Assembly: GCA_009917695.1 (NCBI GenBank)
Contig: JAACJG010000002.1
Location: forward strand, 372,001 to 436,000
Length of the DNA stretch: 64,000 bases
DNA from: Candidatus Rifleibacterium amylolyticum
GTDB lineage: Bacteria > Muiribacteriota > Ozemobacteria > Ozemobacterales > Ozemobacteraceae
Direction of reading: 5' to 3'
Shown: in pieces, positions 23,863 to 30,742 of the stretch
Numbering within the stretch: the first letter of the stretch is position 1
How the letters are laid out: each line of letters starts with the position of its first letter
Notes under the pieces: generated by a model
Told to the model about the DNA's origin: nothing
What the model saw: only the letters and a program-made list of their open reading frames with translations
Database searches by the model: none
Position numbers and translations under genes: made by a program

Positions 23863-25059
23863 ATGAATAAGCCAAACCTCATTATCAGAATTCACAACTA
23901 CAACAAAGTCAGTCTGGGCGCCATCATCGGCGCCTGTCCACCTGCTCTGCTCGGGAACTTCAACCTGCTGACCTGGATCAGCGATGAGCCAACACCACTG
24001 GAAGCTCTTTCTTCAAGGTCTTTGATCGTTTACTCCTTTATGCTGCCTCACATTCCACAGGTGCGGGCCGAGCTCGAAAAGTTGCGACAGGCCGACGTCA
24101 AAGCAGAAACTATTGCCGGCGGCTCGCAGGCCACGGCAGCACCCGAAAGCATCAGCGAACTCGGCTTTGACTACACGGCTTCCGGCGAATGCGAAGACTT
24201 TTTTCCGCAATTTCTCAGCGAATGGCTGACAGGAAGCGCTAAAAAGGGCATTCATCAGACCGCGCGCGGCCAGGTCGATCTTGACCGCTATCCCGGCTTC
24301 AGCGAAATAACCGGCTACCTGCCGCCAATCGAAATCAGTCGCGGCTGCAAATTCGGCTGCATGTTCTGCGGAGTTCCGAAACTCTATGCCGGAACCCTTC
24401 GCCATCGCAGCCTCGCCGGCATCGAAGCGATAATCAAAGAATATTTTCGTCTCAAGCCCACCCGCAAACGCATCAAATTTCTCTCGTCCAATGCTTTCGC
24501 TTACGGCTCTGACGGCCGCCAGCCAAATCTGACCGCTCTAAAAGAGCTGCTTGAAATGCTCAAAGCCGTTGGCGTGCCCGAAATCAACCTCGGCAGTTTC
24601 CCCTCTGAAGTCAGGCCCGACTTCGTCACACCTGAGGTAATGGAACTGGTAACCCCCTATCTGTCGAACAAGACAATAGTAATGGGCGTTCAGACCGGTT
24701 CTAACAGCATGCTCAAAAAGATGAACCGCCTTCACACAAGAGAACAGTCGGTAAATGCGATTTCGCTGCTGCGCGCACACGGGTTTCAGCCGCATATCGA
24801 CTTTATCATCGGCAACCCCGACGAGACCGATGAAGATCAGTTCGAGCTCATCGATTTCATGGAAGAAATGCTGCAAAAATACCAGGTGCGTATTCACATG
24901 CACGCGTTCGTGCCGCTTCCGGCCACTCCATGGGAGAACAAACTGCAGTCGCCGATCAACGACAAAGTCAAGCGGCGTTTGCGCGAACTTGAGCAGGCCG
25001 GCGTGCTCGACGGCTGGTGGGAAAACCACATCGGCTACTTCCGCACCGCCAAAGGCTGA
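23863..25059 (+). CDS. B12-binding-type radical SAM protein
   Basis: Radical SAM enzyme of about 398 residues resembling the MJ_1487-type B12-binding/radical SAM group. The N-terminal 130 residues look like a Rossmann cobalamin-binding-type domain (SLIVYSFMLPHIPQVRAEL, ETIAGGSQATAAPE, DYTASGECEDFFPQF). The Fe-S motif ISRGCKFGCMFCG gives Cys at about 162, 166 and 169. LGSFPSEVRPDFVTPEVMEL, MGVQTGSNSMLKKMNR and DFIIGNPDETDEDQ are the usual barrel motifs. The ORF track adds 55 implausible codons; ATG 23863 begins the domain. The substrate is unknown. It lies immediately upstream of the tRNA-Gln promoter. Confidence 0.85.
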   Translation: MNKPNLIIRIHNYNKVSLGAIIGACPPALLGNFNLLTWISDEPTPLEALSSRSLIVYSFMLPHIPQVRAELEKLRQADVKAETIAGGSQATAAPESISELGFDYTASGECEDFFPQFLSEWLTGSAKKGIHQTARGQVDLDRYPGFSEITGYLPPIEISRGCKFGCMFCGVPKLYAGTLRHRSLAGIEAIIKEYFRLKPTRKRIKFLSSNAFAYGSDGRQPNLTALKELLEMLKAVGVPEINLGSFPSEVRPDFVTPEVMELVTPYLSNKTIVMGVQTGSNSMLKKMNRLHTREQSVNAISLLRAHGFQPHIDFIIGNPDETDEDQFELIDFMEEMLQKYQVRIHMHAFVPLPATPWENKLQSPINDKVKRRLRELEQAGVLDGWWENHIGYFRTAKG

Positions 25060-25087
25060 TACCACTAACTTTAGCCGCAAAAATTTG

Positions 25088-25116
25088 TTGACTTGGCAAC
25101 GTCACGGTGCTATCAT
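25088..25116 (+). promoter_or_regulatory. Promoter of tRNA-Gln
   Basis: TTGACT and TATCAT with 17-bp spacing, 12 bp upstream of the tRNA 5' end; near consensus. Confidence 0.75.
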
Positions 25117-25128
25117 AAGCAAACGCAC

Positions 25129-25199
25129 TGGGGTGTCGTCTAATGGTAGGACAGCAGTCTCTGGAACTGCCTATTGGGGTTCGAATCCCTGCACCCCAG
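25129..25199 (+). tRNA. tRNA-Gln (anticodon CTG)
   Basis: Acceptor TGGGGTG/CACCCCA, short D-loop (TAATGGTAGGAC), anticodon stem GCAGT/ACTGC with loop CTCTGGA, and T-arm GGGGTTCGAATCCC. The anticodon CTG reads CAG. CCA is not encoded (CCG follows). Own promoter and terminator. Confidence 0.95.
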
Positions 25200-25204
25200 C
25201 CGAA

Positions 25205-25226
25205 GCCCGCTTTAAGCGGGCATTTT
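25205..25226 (+). terminator. Terminator after tRNA-Gln
   Basis: Inverted repeat GCCCGCTT-T-AAGCGGGC followed by ATTTTC, starting 5 bp past the tRNA. Confidence 0.7.
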
Positions 25227-25263
25227 CATTTAAGGCTGCGAATAAAATCTGCAGTTTAAAAGC

Positions 25264-25335
25264 GCCGGAGTAGCTCAGGGGTAGAGCAACGCCCTCGTAA
25301 TGCGTAGGTCGCGGGTTCGATTCCCGCCTTCGGCT
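25264..25335 (+). tRNA. tRNA-Thr (anticodon CGT)
   Basis: Acceptor GCCGGAG/CTTCGGC (one G-T pair), D-arm GCTCAGGGGTAGAGC, anticodon loop CTCGTAA giving CGT, and T-arm GCGGGTTCGATTCCCGC. The anticodon stem ACGCC/TGCGT has one C-T mismatch next to the loop. CCA is not encoded. The last 11 bases plus about 68 downstream bases recur near 26667, suggesting use as an integration site. Confidence 0.92.
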
Positions 25336-25403
25336 CTGACAGACAGTTTAACAGGGTTTAACAAAACCCAACAAACCCGCTGAAGAAGCGGGTTTGTTGT
25401 TTC
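25325..25403 (+). repeat. Direct repeat copy 1: tRNA-Thr 3' end plus downstream region
   Basis: Begins with CGCCTTCGGCT, the last 11 bases of tRNA-Thr, and runs through the terminator hairpin. About 70 of 79 positions match copy 2 at 26667-26745 without gaps. Layout fits attL/attR of a former integrated element. Confidence 0.8.
25369..25402 (+). terminator. Terminator after tRNA-Thr
   Basis: Perfect 13-bp stem (CAACAAACCCGCT and complement) with loop GAAGA, followed by TTT. Strong hairpin. Confidence 0.8.
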
Positions 25404-25500
25404 CAGAACAGCATTACCAAACTCGCCCGCAGCAATTTTCGGTGAGGTGCAAAACCATCATAAACAGAGACTCTGATGTTGAGATATCGCGGTTTTGCTC

Positions 25501-25532
25501 GTCCTGCACGGAGCGAAGCGCAGTCGCAGGAT
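25501..25532. repeat. Imperfect palindromic unit in gene-poor stretch
   Basis: GTCCTGC and GCAGGAT flank an internal region GGAGCGAAGCGCAGT, forming a hairpin-like unit of the kind often dispersed as short palindromic elements in bacterial chromosomes. The surrounding 25404-25808 contains only a 70-codon ORF (25495-25707) whose middle (KAAKGLSSFATVLLTIIVES) looks like the tail of a lost gene. I see no supported intact gene there. Confidence 0.35.
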
Positions 25533-25808
25533 CCAGAACAACGCAAAAAACGGTGATCAGGCAGCTCTTACGGCTTCAGCCGGAAAAGCTGCGAAAGGCT
25601 TGTCCTCATTCGCTACAGTTCTCCTCACGATCATTGTGGAAAGCTATGGCCTTGCGTCAAAGCTGCCTAGCTTGAAGGAGGATACGCCGGCCGCCACGAA
25701 CTCTTAACCCTGCATAGTTTCCGGGAGCAGAGAAGCAGGCCATTATATAGGCTCTCAGACACGGCCACGGCTGGCGCCGGCTCATGCTGCCGTTGATTTT
25801 ACCTTGTC

Positions 25809-25836
25809 TTGACTGGCGAACAGATCGGCGTATATT
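25809..25836 (+). promoter_or_regulatory. Promoter of the ORF6N gene
   Basis: TTGACT and TATATT with 16-bp spacing, about 56 bp before the ORF6N start. The sequence around its -10 (GGCGTATATT) recurs before the toxin-antitoxin genes. Confidence 0.7.
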
Positions 25837-25892
25837 TGATAGGTGGCAGCCGGAAAAATTGCCGCATCATGCCTGGGCGGGAATGGTGACAG

Positions 25893-26432
25893 ATGACAAA
25901 GCTAATGCATATCAGCAACGAATATCTTGAGCAGAAGATATATCAGATACGTGGTCAGAAAGTGATGCTTGATTCTGACCTTGCCGAACTCTACGGGGTT
26001 GAAACAAAACGACTCAATGAGCAGGTAACGCGCAACATAGAGCGCTTTCCTGATGACTTTATGATACAACTCACATTCGAAGAGGCGAATAATCTAAGGT
26101 CGCAAATTGCGACCTTACCGACTGAAAGCCACTTTCGGCACAAGCCCCGCGTTTTTACAGAGCATGGTATCTTGATGCTTTCAAGCGTCCTGAGAAGCCC
26201 GCAAGCCGTTCAGGTAAACATTGAAATAATGAGGGCATTTGTAAGATTACGCAAAGTCAGCCTGAGCTATGCCGACATTGCCGCCAAGATCGAGGAGATA
26301 GAAAGCCGTCTTGCTGGCCATGATGACCAGTTTAAGATATTCAATGAGATCATATTGCCGTTACTGGAAGCCCCGGCCCCAAGTAAAAGAAAGATCGGTT
26401 TCAAGTCTGGCAAGAAAGACGATGACGCCTGA
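25893..26432 (+). CDS. ORF6N-domain protein
   Basis: Phage/mobile-element associated DNA-binding-type protein of 179 residues. The N-terminal ORF6N domain is typical: IYQIRGQKVMLDSDLAELYGVETKRLNEQVTRN, then RFPDDFMIQLTFEEANNLRSQIATL and FTEHGILMLSSVLRSPQAVQVNIEIMRAFVRLR. A coiled-coil segment follows (DIAAKIEEIESRLAGHDDQFKIFNEI), and then a basic tail. ORF6N proteins are common passengers of phages and integrated elements. It has its own promoter and lies between two copies of the tRNA-Thr 3' repeat, so it is probably cargo of a small or decayed element. The coding sequence contains a 23-bp perfect palindrome at the SQIAT codons. Confidence 0.92.
   Translation: MTKLMHISNEYLEQKIYQIRGQKVMLDSDLAELYGVETKRLNEQVTRNIERFPDDFMIQLTFEEANNLRSQIATLPTESHFRHKPRVFTEHGILMLSSVLRSPQAVQVNIEIMRAFVRLRKVSLSYADIAAKIEEIESRLAGHDDQFKIFNEIILPLLEAPAPSKRKIGFKSGKKDDDA
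26095..26117. repeat. 23-bp palindrome inside ORF6N gene (family copy 1)
   Basis: TAAGGTCGCAA-A-TTGCGACCTTA, perfect on both sides of one central base. Related to three palindromes at 27585-27713 with changes that preserve symmetry. Confidence 0.85.
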
Positions 26433-26495
26433 ACCGCTACGAAGTGTAGCAGAGTAGCAACTGTAGCAGTAGCAAAAGTATAAAGGTTGTGTTTT

Positions 26496-26529
26496 GTCTG
26501 GTGGCGGCCGGCAAAATTCTTGCCGATGG
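26496..26529 (+). repeat. Dispersed promoter-proximal repeat, copy 2
   Basis: GTGGCGGCCGGCAAAATTCT resembles GTGGCAGCCGGAAAAATT at 25842-25860 and GGTGGTGGTCGGAAACTGG near 26812. The 26433-26660 stretch otherwise has GTAGCA short repeats and an ORF fragment (26487-26681) I cannot support as a gene. Confidence 0.5.
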
Positions 26530-26666
26530 TATGTTATAATTCGAGAAGATCGGCCGACCAGATCGAAAAAATTCACAAGCTGCACAACTCGGCTTTTGTG
26601 GTAATTACCCCGGCGCTATTTTATAAAGCAGCTCCAATGAAGAGTTTCAAGAGACAGTTAAATAGA

Positions 26667-26745
26667 CGCCTTCGGCTGTGACAGCCAGTTTAACAAGGTT
26701 TAACAAAACCCAACAGCCCCGCTGACAAAGCGGGTTTTTTGTTGT
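26667..26745 (+). repeat. Direct repeat copy 2: tRNA-Thr 3' end duplicate
   Basis: CGCCTTCGGCT followed by TGACAGCCAGTTTAACA and a GCTGACAAAGC hairpin ending in TTTTTT: the same order as copy 1, shifted by 1342 bp. Upstream of the 11 bases, tRNA similarity stops, as expected for an att duplication. Confidence 0.8.
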
Positions 26746-26776
26746 CGACAAACAAAACCGGAATCCAAAATCCAAT

Positions 26777-26806
26777 TTGATTGAACAGGGCAGCCCGGCG
26801 TATATT
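26777..26806 (+). promoter_or_regulatory. Promoter candidate of the toxin-antitoxin operon
   Basis: TTGATT and TATATT with 18-bp spacing. The -10 context GGCGTATATT is shared with the ORF6N promoter. The leader to 26966 contains no gene. Confidence 0.5.
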
Positions 26807-26965
26807 GAAAAGGTGGTGGTCGGAAACTGGTTGACTTCCCGGCATATCGGCGGCATATTCTTGCCAGGCCAGGCCACAATTTTTGATATGCCATTTTGGA
26901 ATATCAAGTTGAATAATGATTCATCTGCCGGGCGAAGTAAAGCAAACGAGGACAGGGGCAAAATT

Positions 26966-27169
26966 ATGAGCAATCCGGTTAAAGACTTGGAAAACGCAGT
27001 TAAGCAGTTGTCTGAAGATCAGTTGCAGAACTTCAGAGAATGGTTTGACCGCTTTGATGCTAAGAGATGGGATGAAAAAATAGAGAAAGATTCAGCATCA
27101 GGAAAGCTGGATTCGCTTATAAACAAGGCGATTGCAGAGCATAAAGACGGCAAAACCAAGCGGCTATGA
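26966..27169 (+). CDS. Antitoxin of a RelE/ParE-type toxin-antitoxin pair
   Basis: Small acidic/helical protein of 67 residues. The ORF track begins 63 codons upstream, but ATG 26966 is preceded by GACAGGGGCAAA and starts the conserved part. LSEDQLQNFREWFDRFDAKRWDEKIEKD followed by SGKLDSLINKAIAEHKDGK is the pattern of a widespread antitoxin family paired with RelE-like toxins, in which the FDAxxWDxxIExD helix contacts the toxin. The stop overlaps the toxin start as ATGA, standard for such operons. The partner is frameshifted, so this antitoxin may be orphaned. Confidence 0.8.
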   Translation: MSNPVKDLENAVKQLSEDQLQNFREWFDRFDAKRWDEKIEKDSASGKLDSLINKAIAEHKDGKTKRL

Positions 27170-27427
27170 AGCATTTCGCAAGCTCTTCTTTCTGGTCTGC
27201 CTATGACGCATTGCCTGCCAGAATAAGAAAAACCGCCGATAAAAGCTATGAGCTTCTAGAACGACCCGAAGCACACGTCATTGAACTTCAAGCAGATCGG
27301 GCGGTTATGGTCGGTCAGAGTTGGTATTCGTTATCGAGCTCTTGCCGTAGAGGTTGCAGATGGCCTGCTCTGGTTCTGGATTGGTAGCCATTCAGATTAT
27401 GACAAGCTGATAGCAGAATCATGCTAA
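27166..27427 (+). pseudogene. RelE/ParE-type toxin, broken by a frameshift
   Basis: The first 31 codons (MKHFASSSFWSAYDALPARI ... KSYELL) are in frame 1. After GAGCTTCTAG the family sequence continues in frame 2 as NDPKHTSLNFKQIGRLWSVR, then RVGIRYRALAVEVADGLLWF and GSHSDYDKLI to a TAA at 27425. Joining both gives about 86 residues, normal for the family, including the FKQIGRLWSVRVG and RYRALA motifs of RelE-like toxins. The annotated 73-codon ORF replaces this conserved half with an unrelated tail. A single-base insertion or two-base loss near 27256-27260 explains it. Sequencing error is the alternative. Confidence 0.85.
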
Positions 27428-27535
27428 AGCAGGATTCAAGCCGGGCAAGCAACAACAATGATGATTCGCTAAAATAAATGTTATGACGCGAACAAAGAAT
27501 GAATCAATAACAGATTGGTTCAGAGGTTTGACATC

Positions 27536-27566
27536 CAAGGTGCCAGACTGACACCTTGAAATTTTT
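27536..27566 (+). terminator. Terminator after the toxin-antitoxin operon
   Basis: 7-bp stem CAAGGTG/CACCTTG with a 9-nt loop followed by AAATTTTT, about 109 bp past the toxin stop. Confidence 0.55.
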
Positions 27567-27584
27567 ACAGGGAGATGCGCCAGC

Positions 27585-27609
27585 GTAAGGTCACAAATTG
27601 TGACCTTAC
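27585..27609. repeat. 25-bp palindrome (family copy 2)
   Basis: GTAAGGTCACAA with its exact complement around one central A. Same as copy 1 except for a paired G-to-A and C-to-T change. Confidence 0.85.
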
Positions 27610-27618
27610 CAGAGAGTT

Positions 27619-27645
27619 TTTGATGTCGCAATTTGCGACATCAAA
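27619..27645. repeat. 27-bp palindrome (family copy 3)
   Basis: TTTGATGTCGCAA and its exact complement around one central T. Core TCGCAA/TTGCGA as in copy 1, outer arms different. Confidence 0.85.
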
Positions 27646-27688
27646 CTTTAAAGAGCACATTCAGTGCTTGCCGCAGCTTTTGGATAAC

Positions 27689-27713
27689 TTGAAATCACAA
27701 ATTGTGACCTCAA
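27689..27713. repeat. Imperfect palindrome (family copy 4)
   Basis: TTGA-aa-TCACAA-A-TTGTGA-cc-TCAA, two internal mismatched pairs. No supported gene in 27428-27758; the 27575-27805 ORF mainly translates these palindromes. Confidence 0.7.
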
Positions 27714-27758
27714 AACCAGAAACCCTGATTAACAACAGAACACAGTGTGTAAAAACAG

Positions 27759-29408
27759 TCAGGGTTTGTGCGGGGGTTTGGGGGCCGGGGCCTGGTTGGG
27801 CTTAGGGCCCTTTGGTTGAGGATTGCCAAGTGGAGCTTTACCTTGAGGTCTGTTTTTAAAATCCGCTGCAGGAGGCCGGTTCTCAGGCCCCTTGCCGTCC
27901 GGCTGACCTGAAGGTGACTCAGGCCGTTTAAACTGGCGAGGCCCGGGGCCGGGCCATGGCCTTTTGCCGCCCTCACGCATGCCTTCTGGCAGGCGAGGCC
28001 TGTCTGGTCGCTGCATTTCGCCATCAGGTAAATTTTCAGGCTTCTGCTGACCAGGCTCATCGTCTCGACCAGGTGGCGGAAAGCGCCGGGAACCTGGAAA
28101 ATGCTGTTGTTGGCCATCGGTTTCCGACTGGTTGAAACCTTCCCGAAATTTTTCTACATCCTGCCAGCGCCGCTGAATGTTCTCGTCGCCGGCAGCGCGA
28201 CTCCCATCGCCCATCATACCTCTTCTGAATTCACGAACATCACCATGGCGGCGCGGTCTGAAAGGCGGCGGCCGGCGAGGCGGCATACCCTGCGGGCCAG
28301 ACATGTCGGGCCTGAATTGCTCACGCTGACCGGGCATATCAAATCGACCAGGCTGCCCCGGTGGTCGGAAACGCCCGGGATCTCCCTGCTGACCGGACTG
28401 CGGCTCAGGCCTGTTCTGATCTGGAGTCCAATTCTGCCCCTGCTGACCACTGCGACCAGGCCGGAAGGGATGTCCCGTCTGACCCGGCTGTCCTGGCGGC
28501 TGCTCAGGCATATTCTGACCTGGGATCCATTGCTGGCTTTGATGCCCCTGTCGGCCCGACCTTAATGGCTGACCAGGCTGGCCGGGTTGTTTATCATTAC
28601 CTGGTTTTACGGGTTGTCTGTTGCCCTGCATTCCTGGCTTATGTTGACCAGGTTGCGGCCGACCAGGCATATGACCGTTCTGGCCGCCGGGCTGGCGGTC
28701 GGGATGTTGGCGTTCGCCCCAGACAGGCTTCTTATCGTGTGGTTGACGATTTTGCGCGTCTGGAAAAACCCCGGGAGTAAAACCAGGCGATCGGTTCGGC
28801 TTTTCACCCTGGCCTGGTGCCGGCTGACCAAACCTGCCGGGAATCTGCTGCCCATGTGGCGGCCGAGCCTGATCTGGGCGCTGCGGCTGGTTTTGCCACT
28901 GATCTGGGCGTTGCTGCGGCGGCTGAGCCTGCCCCGGTCTCTGCGACTGGTTCTGCCATTGTTCCGGGCGATGCTGCGGCATAAACTCTGGTCTCGGCTT
29001 GAAGTTCGGAATGAACTGCCGCCGGAACTGCTGCCGGCGTTCTTCTGGCAAGCGCTGAAACTGCTGAAAACGCTGGCGCAACTTTTGTTGCTGCTGCGGT
29101 TTGAACTGTTTGATCCGGCCAAAGTTCTGCTTTACCCGCTTTTGTTCGGTCGGTTCCAAGTTGCTGACCCGCTCGAAATTATTTTCGAGCTGCTTGAACT
29201 TTTCCTCGCTGATCGAGCGCGCTTTCTGCCGAATAGCTTCTCTCTGCTCTTCCGACATGCTGTTCCAGCGCGCCAGCTTTTCTTCGTAACTAAGCTTTCT
29301 GATTTCCCTGGTCTCGGAAGCATCCTGCGCAGCAATATCTCCGCCGGCCAGCAAGGCCGTCAGAACAAGAATTAACGCGCACAGATTCCGAAACAGGCTG
29401 CTTGTCAT
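27759..29408 (-). CDS. Secreted Pro/Gln/Gly-rich low-complexity protein with helical N-terminus
   Basis: After a signal peptide (LCALILVLTALLAGGDIAAQ) residues 30-140 are charged helices of the type W-N-x-M-S-E-E-Q-R-E-A-I-R-Q-K-A-R, LEPTEQKRVKQNFGRIKQF and LPEERRQQFRRQF. These resemble DUF3106-like repeats in which Trp and QR spacing recur. The remaining 400 residues are Pro, Gln, Arg and Gly-rich, with RPEQWQNQ/RPDQWQNQ and PGQPGQ-type repeats. The gene lies 2 bp after the anti-sigma stop, so it is the third gene of a sigma operon and probably an exported target or sensor of that pathway. Low complexity makes homology searches unreliable; extracellular matrix or coat function is only a guess. 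Confidence 0.7.
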   Translation of the reverse strand: MTSSLFRNLCALILVLTALLAGGDIAAQDASETREIRKLSYEEKLARWNSMSEEQREAIRQKARSISEEKFKQLENNFERVSNLEPTEQKRVKQNFGRIKQFKPQQQQKLRQRFQQFQRLPEERRQQFRRQFIPNFKPRPEFMPQHRPEQWQNQSQRPGQAQPPQQRPDQWQNQPQRPDQARPPHGQQIPGRFGQPAPGQGEKPNRSPGFTPGVFPDAQNRQPHDKKPVWGERQHPDRQPGGQNGHMPGRPQPGQHKPGMQGNRQPVKPGNDKQPGQPGQPLRSGRQGHQSQQWIPGQNMPEQPPGQPGQTGHPFRPGRSGQQGQNWTPDQNRPEPQSGQQGDPGRFRPPGQPGRFDMPGQREQFRPDMSGPQGMPPRRPPPFRPRRHGDVREFRRGMMGDGSRAAGDENIQRRWQDVEKFREGFNQSETDGQQQHFPGSRRFPPPGRDDEPGQQKPENLPDGEMQRPDRPRLPEGMREGGKRPWPGPGPRQFKRPESPSGQPDGKGPENRPPAADFKNRPQGKAPLGNPQPKGPKPNQAPAPKPPHKP

Positions 29409-29410
29409 AA

Positions 29411-29932
29411 TTATTTTTCCGCCTCGTAATTCTCGACGGCTTCGAGGTCAACCAGAAGATCAAGATTTTCGAGCATATCAGCGTTTTCATATATCTCGAG
29501 ATCCCGGATAATATCTTCATCCTTGAGGTCTCTGACAATTTCGAATTTCTGCGTCCCCGAAAATCCTTCATTGTTAACATTAACAGAACGATTGCTCAGA
29601 ACAAAATAACCGAGACCAGCCAGCAGAGCCAATGACGCCAGAGCCGGCAGACTTCTGAACGACATGAATGCAACCAGACGGTCGAAAAGACCCGTCGCCG
29701 GTTGCTTCTGGCTTCGCTCATGCACTTTCTGCAACACCTGCCGGGTAAACTGGTCACTGACAACAGGAGCCTGGTAATCGGCCATCATTTCGCAGGCTGA
29801 CAACAGGCCGTCGCGCTCTTTACGACAGCTGTTGCAGTCGCACAGATGCTCATCAACCGCCTGACGGCGGCGCGCATCGAGACTTTCGTCAAGATACTCG
29901 ATCAACAGCTCTTTTACTTCGTTACACTTCAT
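29411..29932 (-). CDS. Anti-sigma factor with zf-HC2-type zinc finger
   Basis: Start ATG 29932 (MKCNEVKELLIEYLDE) is typical for this family; the ORF-track GTG nine codons earlier overlaps the sigma gene. The zinc-binding motif is HLCDCNSC (H-x3-C-x2-C) plus the N-terminal Cys. A membrane helix lies at about 95-112 (LPALASLALLAGLGYFVLSN), and a short acidic extracytoplasmic tail (DLKDEDIIRDLEIYENADML) follows. It should hold the ECF sigma encoded just upstream at the membrane and release it on an envelope signal. Gene order sigma, anti-sigma, secreted protein suggests co-regulation. Confidence 0.85.
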   Translation of the reverse strand: MKCNEVKELLIEYLDESLDARRRQAVDEHLCDCNSCRKERDGLLSACEMMADYQAPVVSDQFTRQVLQKVHERSQKQPATGLFDRLVAFMSFRSLPALASLALLAGLGYFVLSNRSVNVNNEGFSGTQKFEIVRDLKDEDIIRDLEIYENADMLENLDLLVDLEAVENYEAEK

Positions 29933-29955
29933 AACATTCCTGCCTTTGTGGCTGC

Positions 29956-30549
29956 TCACACACCATCTGCAAAGTATTCCTTCAAATGCTCCTTCAGAGA
30001 CACATGCCCTCTGAAAAGAAGCGACTTAACCGACTGAACCGAGCAGTTCATGATCTCGCCAATCTCTTCGTAACTCAGCTGGTCATAGCGGCGCAGAATA
30101 ATCGCCATCTTCTGCGACTCAGGCAAACGATCGAGCGCATCAGCAATGCGACGACTTTTCTCCTCGGCCAGGGCGTGATCAGAAGGCGTCTTTGCGTTGC
30201 CATCTGCCAGCGTTTCAATGAGCTCTCGCCCGTCTTCAGTCTGCCGCGAGTCAACCGAGAGACGCGGCCCCATCTTCTTAAGCGCCTGCAGACAGGTATT
30301 TCGCGTTATCACGTATACCCAGGTCGAAAACTTCGCAGCCAGCCGCCAGGTGTCACGCGCAAAATAGACTTTCACAAAGACCTCCTGCGCGATGTCCTCC
30401 GACTCCTGACTGCCATTGAGAAAACGCCAGGTAAAAGCGAATATGCGCTGCCGGTATCTGTCGACCAGAACTCTGAAACCGGCCTCGTCTCCCTTTTGAA
30501 AGCGAAGCATCAGTTCCTCGTCCGGCAGTCTCTCGAGATCGTTTTCCAA
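29956..30549 (-). CDS. ECF-type RNA polymerase sigma factor (RpoE-like)
   Basis: Protein of 197 residues. Region 2: FRVLVDRYRQRIFAFTWRFL, SEDIAQEVFVKVYFARDTW, KFSTWVYVITRNTCLQALKK. Region 4: ALDRLPESQKMAIILRRYDQLSYEEIGEIMNCSVQSVKSLLFRG. The start is TTG with GAGGT six bases upstream. It is followed after about 23 bp by its anti-sigma gene. It is not closely similar to the other ECF sigma in the window (18420-18980), so the region encodes two separate sigma/anti-sigma circuits, each next to unusual secreted proteins. No promoter motif recognised. Confidence 0.92.
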   Translation of the reverse strand: MENDLERLPDEELMLRFQKGDEAGFRVLVDRYRQRIFAFTWRFLNGSQESEDIAQEVFVKVYFARDTWRLAAKFSTWVYVITRNTCLQALKKMGPRLSVDSRQTEDGRELIETLADGNAKTPSDHALAEEKSRRIADALDRLPESQKMAIILRRYDQLSYEEIGEIMNCSVQSVKSLLFRGHVSLKEHLKEYFADGV

Positions 30550-30742
30550 GCGTTACCTCATCAAAATAACCCGGCGTTTGTTCAGCTGCCTGCTGCTTAC
30601 GCAGACTCTGCCAAGATACCGTATCGAACCATGACGTTTCAACATTCATCTTACTCATATATCTGATCTTTTCAATTTCATGCAGGCTGGCCGGAAAAGG
30701 GCCGGCCGGCCACGTGCCTGTTCGCGGCCGACCGCTTACATG

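Noticed and set aside
25325-27713. Integron cassette array idea (GTTTAAC motifs, small genes, toxin-antitoxin)
   Set aside because: Paired attC core sites of the GTTRRRY type are absent, and the repeat starts inside a tRNA, which points to tRNA-targeted integration instead.
27575-27805. 76-codon plus-strand ORF as a gene
   Set aside because: Most of its first half translates the palindromes and its end overlaps the Pro/Gln-rich gene; no ribosome-binding logic or family.
28587-29375. 262-codon plus-strand hydrophobic ORF
   Set aside because: Complement of the Pro/Gln-rich gene; same composition artefact.
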